Source: Pempheris klunzingeri (taxonomy: Eukaryota > Chordata > Actinopteri > Acropomatiformes > Pempheridae). Taken from it: 64,000 nucleotides of DNA. The stretch is from the NCBI RefSeq assembly GCF_042242105.1, contig NC_092029.1, forward strand, positions 21,066,885-21,130,884, read 5' to 3'. Made by a program: the position numbers and the translations under genes. Below, in pieces: positions 56,161-64,000 of this stretch; the first letter of the stretch is position 1; each line of letters opens with the position of its first letter. Below the pieces are notes generated by a model, which was not told where the DNA came from, searched no databases, and saw only the letters and a list, made by a program, of their open reading frames with translations.

Positions 56161-59100
56161 AAAAATACTGAGACTGCAGTTGGAACCAATGGGTTTTTTG
56201 ATCAATTTTTAATTCCAAAGCAGTGTACAGTCAGTTTGAGGGCAGGCTTATTAAAAAGGGGAGGGGGGAGGGATATTCTGGAAGCCCTGCTCTAAAAATA
56301 GCTGTGTGAGCTTGTGTCTGTGGTGATAGCGGGCTGCTTGTTGTCGTTGCTGCTTGACAGGATGTCAACTCTTCAAAATGGTCAGACGAGCATTTCCAGT
56401 TGTCATCTGTGAAGCTATTAGAGATTTTTGGAAGCCACATAGTACCTCTGACTCTGAGCTAAACCTGCCTTTCCTCGAGGACTTCTGTCTAGACCTTTGC
56501 ATATGCTCTCTCCGTTATCCGACTGTTATCTGCCACTGTCACGGCAATATCTTCGCTGCAATTTAGTGTGTTTCTTTGTGTCTTTCTGGCTGTCCCTGTG
56601 TTAGAGTGAAATCGGAGGGGTGGGAAAAGGGAGGGGAGTGTGCTGAGAGGGGAAGAGCAAGCGTATGCATGAGTCTCGTTCACCCAATGCACCAGCCTAG
56701 CTGGCGTCCTCACTCCTTGTGATGTGTGGTGGAGAGCGAGACATGCAGTGAATATCAAATTTCGTCTGAGCTGAGAAAAGGAGGGCAGGCAGAGCTTGGA
56801 AATCACTCCTGTTGTCTGACGAGAGATTGCCGCCCCTGATCAGAGAGCAAGTCCGACACACACACACACACACAAACAGAGCATCCTCTAGCACCGTGGC
56901 AACCACTCAACTCTAACCAGTTCTCCTCACACTCATTATAAATTCAGTAGCATCTCTCCCTACAGTTCTCACTGTCATGGCAGGATTTTTTCAGGGCTCA
57001 AGATTTCCATTTGTTCCATTTCTCTTAAATAAAGAACTGTCTTTGTACCAAGTCTTTATATCCTTGTATTCCTTGTGTTCCCGGTTTCTTTTATTGAGTC
57101 CTGCTTTCTCCATTATACGTGCTTCATTTTCTTCCTCTTTCTCCTCCCAAGGTGCTCCATAGTAGACCGGCCAGACTGATATGAATCTCCAGAAATTAAA
57201 GATCTGCATTTGTTTTGGCTGCTTAAAATGGAGACACAGATTATGACACAAATTTCTTCCATTATGAGCACAGAAGAGTTTTACATAATGCATTACAGAA
57301 GGGAGCACAGTGTCTTCGGTACTTGCCTCCTGTTCAAACTAGCCTAATGCATTTATAATTTAACTCAAACCTTAAATGAATGCTTCTGTATTTTTGGATA
57401 TGCTTGTATTTGCTTTCTTTCTTGGAGTGAGATGAGAAGGTCGAACCCTCTCCCATGTCTGTCCTAAAACACAAAGCCGTCAGCTTCTTCTTGTTGGTTT
57501 TGATCCTACAGAGACATGGACGTAGAACAATTTTGGTTATTTTCTGTAAAAAATGTTTGTTCTTTTTGCTCTTCGATAGAAAAGTAATCAGGTACTATGC
57601 AACAATAAGGATTTAATCACATTTGAATCAGAATCTGTGTGCAGTGTCTAGGGTGCCTGGTTTGGTATCATCTTGCCTGCAGAGACCTGCACCAAAGCCT
57701 TTGCTCATTGATAACGACAGACACAACACAAGCTGTAACTAGAGGCGCTGCACAGAAGTGCTGGGCAGAGGGATAAAGTATTATTTGTCAAGAAATGGCT
57801 CCACTATTCATTCCTATAAGCCCAAGCTGTATTATCTAAAACTAGAGAATCTGGACATGGAAAGCACTGAAGATACATGAGTTCTTGTTACGGTATACAG
57901 CTGTTCCATAGATGTCAGACATCGGTTTATGCACAATAAAAGATTGTACATAGAGTCCATTACACAAAATCAAGGCTCCATGCCATATATCTTTTTAGGT
58001 CAATGACTGAGAGAGCTGGGAAATGTGGTTTGTGTGGAAGACTTTCATTAGAAAAAGCTGCTTCTCGACAAATGGTCAGCATCCCAGTAGAAGTGAAGTA
58101 TTAGTTAATCTAGCCAGTTTTTGTTTAGCTTTTTGCTTTCTGATTGTCTCTTCTTTTACAAGATGTATCCTATTTTTTCCTTATCTGTGTGCACACAGCC
58201 TGTCCTTAAAAGTCCAATAAACAAACTCAAGAAAAAGAAGTGGCTCAAAGAAGGCAGATAAGCATGTATCAAAAATATTGAACTATTCCTTTAAGGCTGT
58301 ATTGTTGCTGCAGCCTGCCTGTCTTCACGATCAGCATTGCAACAAGAGACTATGTGACCTGTGTGTGTGTGTGTTTGAATTAGAATACACTCGGGTCTTC
58401 ACAGTGTCTCCTTTCATCTCTCTCTGCCATCACTCCTCCTCCTGCCCTCAGATTGTGCTGGACGGCTCTCCACAGGAGAGCTGCTGCGTGGCGCTCAGAG
58501 AGGGAGTGTTTACAACTGGAGCTAGTTTGGCCTTTGCCCTCACACCGTCAACCCCCCTCACCCCTCCTTGCTGTCCTACTCTTCAACTCAAAACTCCACT
58601 CCTCCCTTAAATCCCTCTCTGCCCTCCCGCCCACCTCCTCTTCTTATCTCGTAGCCCCTCACACTTGTATGCATGAACATTTAGCTGGTGGAAGTCATTA
58701 GTCCAGGGGTTATTCAGTTCAAACTTTAATATTTGTCCTTAAGCCTTCCTGTTAGGATAACAGACTCCTTTGAATAGAGTTGTATGTCTAGTCTGTACTT
58801 TCTCTTGCATTTTCTTTGCCATTTTTTTGTTTTGCCATTTATTAGGCGAGTCACAGATGAGATGGAGACAGGAAACAAGGGGAAAGGTGAGAACGTTATG
58901 GCATGCAACAAAGATCACAGGCCACGGCCATATTAGGGAAGTTGTAATCATATAGTATGTGATTAAACCGTGGATTTGAAAAGAGAAATGGATACATAAA
59001 CAGCACTGGGCTTTAAGCAAATTTGACGTAATGGCCAAACTTACAACCTCCTGGTGTAAGTTTTAAGCTTTGTGAAGGAGACATCTGTAAAAAGGCAGAT

Positions 59101-60487
59101 TCTTTTTTTTTCGTTCCTGTTCCGAGCGGATTGAGAAGTTGGGAGGCTGGTTAAAGGAAATGCTAGTGTGCTCGTTTTATAGGCTCAACTGATGTGGAAG
59201 ATGGAGGTAATTACATGACGTCCATATACATCTTTACATCCACGGCAAAAATCACTAAAAGCCAGATTACACCAGAAAACTAGTTCTTACTCTGTGTGGT
59301 CCAACCACATCAGAAATCAAGAATGAAGGTATTCAGCCTTCATACCTCTAATAATGCCATAATTTGTGTACATTGTGCCCACACTTGTATTTGAACAGTT
59401 TTTTTACAGTGACAGTGTTACCAAAGAATATTAGTTTTAATTCATTGAATTCCCTGAATCGTTTTTGATAAAAGCTGCTTTTCTTTTTTAAAACAGGATG
59501 TTGGTTGATGTTGGAGAGTGAGGATTAATGTAAAGTGTAAATTGTTGTTGAGGCCTGATGGAAAACAGCAAAAGATAGTAACATGACAATATAACAAAAG
59601 CATAGTGATCTCATTCCAGCTAAAAAAAAATGTTCTTGATGATTTGGCTGGTCAGTGACCACACATTTCCTTTCGTACATGGTATTTTCTATTTTCAGTG
59701 AAAATTCAGCAGTTGAAAATTTGAATAATGAAATACCAGGCCAGTCCACAGGCCATTGCATGTACAGCGAAAGTGCAGTTTTTTTCTTTTCGTGTGGCAG
59801 AGCTAAATTTACTCCTCTTTTCTTGCATAGACGGGCATTTTCCTTTTTTCCCCCTTCCCATGTTGATGCAGCTTAATTGAATTAAGCTCCACCTAATTCT
59901 TCCAGCCCTTCTTTCCCACTGGGCCCCACTGCATCTGCGGTACTCTCTTCTCCCTTTTTGATGTCTCCCCTCCTCCTCGCTGCAGGAGTCGGGCCTCCAC
60001 CGGTGTGTGTGCGTCCTCTCCTGGCCCTACGCTGCTCTGGCCCTCAGGCTGTGTGCAGCCTACTCAGATGCTCCCTGTATTCATGCGCAGTGCTCAGGCC
60101 TTTCCCCTCCCTGTCTCTGCTCTTGGAAGTTCAGCTGAGGTTATGTGGGAATGAAGTGTCCCAGTTTACAGGGTTCTTCCTGTAAACTCTCAGCCTGCTA
60201 ATTACACTCTCACTGCTCTTTGCAGCGCTCTGGCCCAGGCTCACACTTTTTCTCTCTTCCTCTTCTTCGTTTGTCTCTTCTCACTCCTGCCCTCTCTGTT
60301 TCTCTTTGTCTCGGTCTGTTTTGTCTGTTTAGGTTCACATTGGGCTAACACCCCATTTTTGTCTTTCTCCAAACATATTGCTTCTTCTATCTCTGCTCTC
60401 CACTACTTTCCATCCAGATGTTTCTATTCTGGCAAAATAAAATGCTGTACAAGTTAAGTTCATACCTAGGGGATGAATAAAGTGTCT

Positions 60488-60510
60488 ATCCATCCATCCA
60501 TCCATCCATC
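60488..60510. repeat. (ATCC)n tail of a retroposon
   Basis: ATCCATCCATCCATCCATCC preceded by GGGGATGAATAAAGTGTCTA, the typical tandem-repeat tail of a fish LINE or SINE. Confidence 0.8.
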
Positions 60511-60819
60511 ATGGCTGTTTCCCACTTAATATTACATGTTTGTTGTGGAAGAAAATGAGTATCTCCTCATTTTCTAGTTGATATTTTTCTTTAGAGTAGA
60601 GAGTGAAGTTACAGATGACGAACAAAGTCCCCAGCCGGACTGCAATGCCCGGCATACCCTCATTGATATAACTGGGACAAAATAATAGAAACACATGTCA
60701 GCATAATCCAATACAATTCAACATGTCCACAAAGTGTTTTTGTGCTTCCGCACTGCCCACAGCTGTGACACGAAGCATTATGTTTGCAGGTTGTCTGTCC
60801 CTTTCTCGTTAACACAATA

Positions 60820-61150
60820 GCACAGGAATACCTCAGGAGAATTTCTTGAAATTTGGTGCAAACATCTACTTGGACTCAAGGAAGGACTGGTCACTGTGAG
60901 GTCACTGTGAGGTCACTAAAGATGTTTTTGGCCATACCTCAAAAATTCATATGCTAATTATGACACAATTTCATACAAATGTCTAAGGTGATAAAAGTGA
61001 TGACATTTTATGTCCCAAAGGTCACCTTCACTGTGACATCATAGTGTTGCTCTCTGGCTGTTATTCGACGGCATAACTCAGAAACAGAAGGAGAGATTAT
61101 GACCAGATTTCACATTTAGTTGGATACTGAATCTTATCTTGGGTGACCAC
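60820..61150 (+). repeat. Teleost interspersed repeat
   Basis: AATTTCTTGAAATTTGGTGC, ACTTGGACTCAAGGAAGGAC and CACTGTGAGGTCACTGTGAGG recall a common fish repeat (AAATTTGGCACAAACGTCCACTTGGACTCAAGG). It is non-coding and degraded. A (GT)n run follows at about 61170-61190. Confidence 0.65.
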
Positions 61151-61325
61151 ATTGAATCTTAGGTGATAATGTGTGTGTGTGTGTGTGTGTTGCATCCATA
61201 ATTTCATTAATTCAAGTTGTCCTTAGTTTCAACAGTACTTGCCTTCATTGCACATTCTGGGTATCAATACCCAAACCTTTCAACCCCCAACCCCCATACA
61301 CATTTGTCTTTCATCAAATGTGTAT

Positions 61326-61640
61326 GGAATTCAATTCAATTCAATTCAATTTATTTTGTTGTATAGCCCAATATCACAACAGAGTGTCTCACAGTGCTTT
61401 ACAAAGTTCACTGAAATAAACAAGTGTAAGCGAACAAACAATCTAATAAAGAGTCCAGCAGTCGATGAGGCCAATGGATCAGTCCGAGGCATCACCTGCC
61501 CTTTATGACCCTCCTTCTTCGGGAAGGAAAAACTCAAAAAACCCAGTGGGAAAAGAGAAACCTCCGGGAGCACCACAGTGAAGGAGAGATCCAGCTCCCA
61601 AGGACGGACAGGCTGTAGCCTTGGAATGGGGGGATAGAAA
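61326..61640 (+). repeat. (ATTCA)n plus teleost interspersed repeat, copy 2 (longer)
   Basis: It begins with AATTCAATTCAATTCAATTC and TATAGCCCAATATCACAACA as at 41431-41540, and continues CTGCCCTTTATGACCCTCCT, GGAAGGAAAAACTCAAAAAA, GAGAAACCTCCGGGAGCACC and CTCCCAAGGACGGACAGGC. This is the fuller form of the same family. Non-coding. Confidence 0.8.
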
Positions 61641-64000
61641 CATAATCTGCCTTTTCTCTCTGCACTCTTGTCTTTGTCCACACTTACTGTACTCACTTCT
61701 AGTACTGGGGTCTGGTTTCAAGCCAAATAACAGGGAGGAGTGGACGGGCAAGGTGTTTCCCTCGGCGCCACCTTCCCCTTCATATTCTTCCAGATGCTAA
61801 ACACTGCTGAGATATGGCTATTATTGCCACAGAGGGGTTGTTGTTTGCTGAGGTGTGTATGCTATAAGAGTTTAATTCACAGCCCACAGGAGATTCCTGA
61901 GTCACTGGAAACAGTTTGTATTTGTCTCTCTATCTCTTTTTCACCCCCCTCCTTCCTCTGAATTGACCGAGTGATTCATATCTTGTCTGTCCTTCCTCTG
62001 ACTCCTGCTCAGGTAACTGGAGACAAAAAGTGTTAGATCTCTTAGACAGGATCAGAATTTTTTACCTTCTTGTATAGTCTGTTATCCCAGGAAGGTTTCC
62101 ATGCTCTTTCTCAGCACTGACCTGCTTTACTCATTTTGTTCTCACTCATTCAAGCCTGAGAGTTGTGCAGCCTCCAGCTTGCACTGTTGGCTGCTGACCA
62201 GCTTTGCTGAAGACTGAAGTGCCTTACACGAGGGGACCTTGGCAGCTGATGAGCAGGTATTAGTCAGCAGGTCAATATTGAACTTGTGTCCTTTTGAATG
62301 GAAAACCTTCTGGTTAGAATAAACCACTGAAACGACAGATCAAGTATCATCTTATAGCATAGCATAATTATACCCCCTTAAAATGAAGCAACTCTACTTT
62401 TGGAGCCTCATCTCAGGACTTAAGGACGGTACTGAATTGCACATATGAGTTGTTTACATTTTTAGCTTGGAAACCAGATGAATCTGCAAGCTCATGTTCT
62501 ACCTGCTCTGGCAAACACATCTGGCCCCCCTCCCGCTCAGACAAATTTCCAGTTGACCTGGCCTTGAGATTGCACCACTATATCAGATACGTGTGTGTAT
62601 TTATAGCACTGTTTGGATGTTATGTATTGTTCTTGCACAAAATGCAGAGGCTCTTCTCTTCTTTTCTGTGTGTGAGACAGAGTTGACATCACTGAGGTGG
62701 AGAACATCTGACTCGCATAGGATGAATTGTAACCTCACTAACTGTGGCTTTGGTGTGGACCAAGTCAGGTTGGACCTGGCCTCCTGGATGTGGTTCCTCT
62801 CTGCAGGCTCTCAGATTATTTGGTTAGCTTGTACTTGGACAAACTGCACAAGTGTTTGTAATTTATCTTTTCACTTACCTCTTTTAGATCCTTGTCTTCC
62901 ATCTTCCCCAGCGGAGCATCACTGTGTCTGTCAGCCCAAAGAGATGACGGATTACTTAATCTGCTGTGCTGCTGTGAGATGTTTTACCGTGAACTGGTTA
63001 AAAAGATTCTACAGCTTCTCCTACAAAATGGATGGATGAAACGGCATCATCGTTTAATGGTTTAAGCTGCTAGTTATTTCAAGACATTTGCTTTCAAATT
63101 CCAGCAATGCAACAAGTTGGTTTTTGAAACTACATTTTAATGAGGGATATATGCCTTTAACAAAGGATACTGTGAATACATGGTCAGCATCTCAGTAATT
63201 TAGGCCACCAGGATGCCTCACTGACTTTCATATGATACCTGCCTAAATATCTCCATACCAACACTGAGATGATAGCAGCAGAAATCGAAAACCTCAGAGA
63301 AAGTAATCGAAATATATTGGATGGATACATTAGAATAATGTTTCAATACTTTAATATTTCACTTTGCAGTTGTTCAGTTGTGTGTTTTTGACAATGAATT
63401 AGTAACATTAGTAATAGCATTGTAGCAAGACATAGTTTTTGACATGGTATGCAGTAATCTGATGTCCCATATGCTTGAGGTTGTGATTTATTAAACAGTG
63501 TAAAGATTCAATCAATTTAATTCATTTAAGGGATTATTAGTTCCCCTGGAGTATTTGCATAGCTTTTTCTCCATAATTAATAGCTCAGTGCTACAGTAGG
63601 AAACACACAACAGCACATTAACCAGGATTTTATTTTTAAAATAATAAGCATAAATATCTGACACTTCATGATGATAAAGCTCAATCACAGTGAACACAGA
63701 TGACTCTGTACACTTCCTTGGTGGAGCTCTGTGCTCTACTGTGCACATTTTCTAGTTATAGAAATAATTTTTGACAAGATGATGATTTTTTTTTTCCAAG
63801 TCGAATTTAACAGCTCTCATTGCCCTTAATTGCCTCGTCAAACTCCAGTGGTGCAAAAATTTGCTTGTCACAAAGTATATTGAACATATATGTAATCATG
63901 TGATCACATTCACTAACCAGTTGCAATTTCGTGAAAAGTTGGCATGTGAGTGAGAATCTTTGTTCTATATCGCTCTATGTGAAATATGGCATTACTGTCA

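Noticed and set aside
58452..58530. Possible rev3l exon (IVLDGSPQESCCVALREG in one frame)
   Set aside because: It does not resemble rev3l exon 2, has no good donor after it, and in the phase required after the first coding exon it meets a stop. Kept only as a weak poison-exon idea.

Overview
This window is nuclear genomic DNA of a ray-finned fish, most likely a spiny-rayed (percomorph-type) teleost. It has short exons with GT/AG splice sites in long AT-rich introns, vertebrate-specific genes, CA/GT microsatellites, and many interspersed repeats of a teleost type (a DIRS-like element, several LINE fragments, a dead Tc1-like copy and MITEs). There is no sign of bacterial or viral gene organisation. 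The species cannot be named from the sequence alone.

Layout, all genes on the + strand. (1) Positions 1-27,430 hold the 3' part of a Src-family tyrosine kinase gene, fyn. Its SH3, SH2 and kinase exons run from 5,950 to 25,986, followed by a 3' UTR of about 1.4 kb. The exon for the acylated N-terminus lies upstream of the window. The two alternative FynB-type (7A) and FynT-type (7B) exons are both present, 350 bp apart. (2) Positions 27,430-31,818 are a repeat-rich spacer holding an unidentified two-exon reading frame (30,328-30,840). (3) 31,819-33,506 is a two-exon orphan GPCR of the GPR139-like type, complete at 362 codons. (4) 35,594-40,939 is a complete nine-exon traf3ip2 gene (Act1/CIKS, 432 aa) with a C-terminal SEFIR domain. 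(5) 40,940-46,787 is a spacer ending in a CpG-rich promoter. (6) 46,788-46,926 is the first coding exon of rev3l (catalytic subunit of DNA polymerase zeta). The rest of the window, over 17 kb, appears to be its first intron, with no second coding exon recognised.

The order fyn, traf3ip2, rev3l in the same orientation matches human 6q21, so this is an ancient vertebrate block. The GPCR between fyn and traf3ip2 is the unexpected member. The genes do not form one pathway: Fyn is a membrane-proximal signalling kinase, Act1 is the IL-17-receptor adaptor, and Rev3l acts in translesion DNA synthesis.

No wholly new system is evident. The points most worth a second look are the fish FynB/FynT exon pair with unusual substitutions around the nucleotide-binding loop, the unidentified exon pair at 30.3-30.8 kb, a perfect 25-bp hairpin at 34.1 kb, the short upstream ORFs in the rev3l leader, and a DIRS element in a fyn intron that has lost its reverse transcriptase but keeps parts of its gag-like and recombinase regions. 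All splice sites were read by eye and rest on reading-frame continuity and remembered family sequences; no alignment was run.
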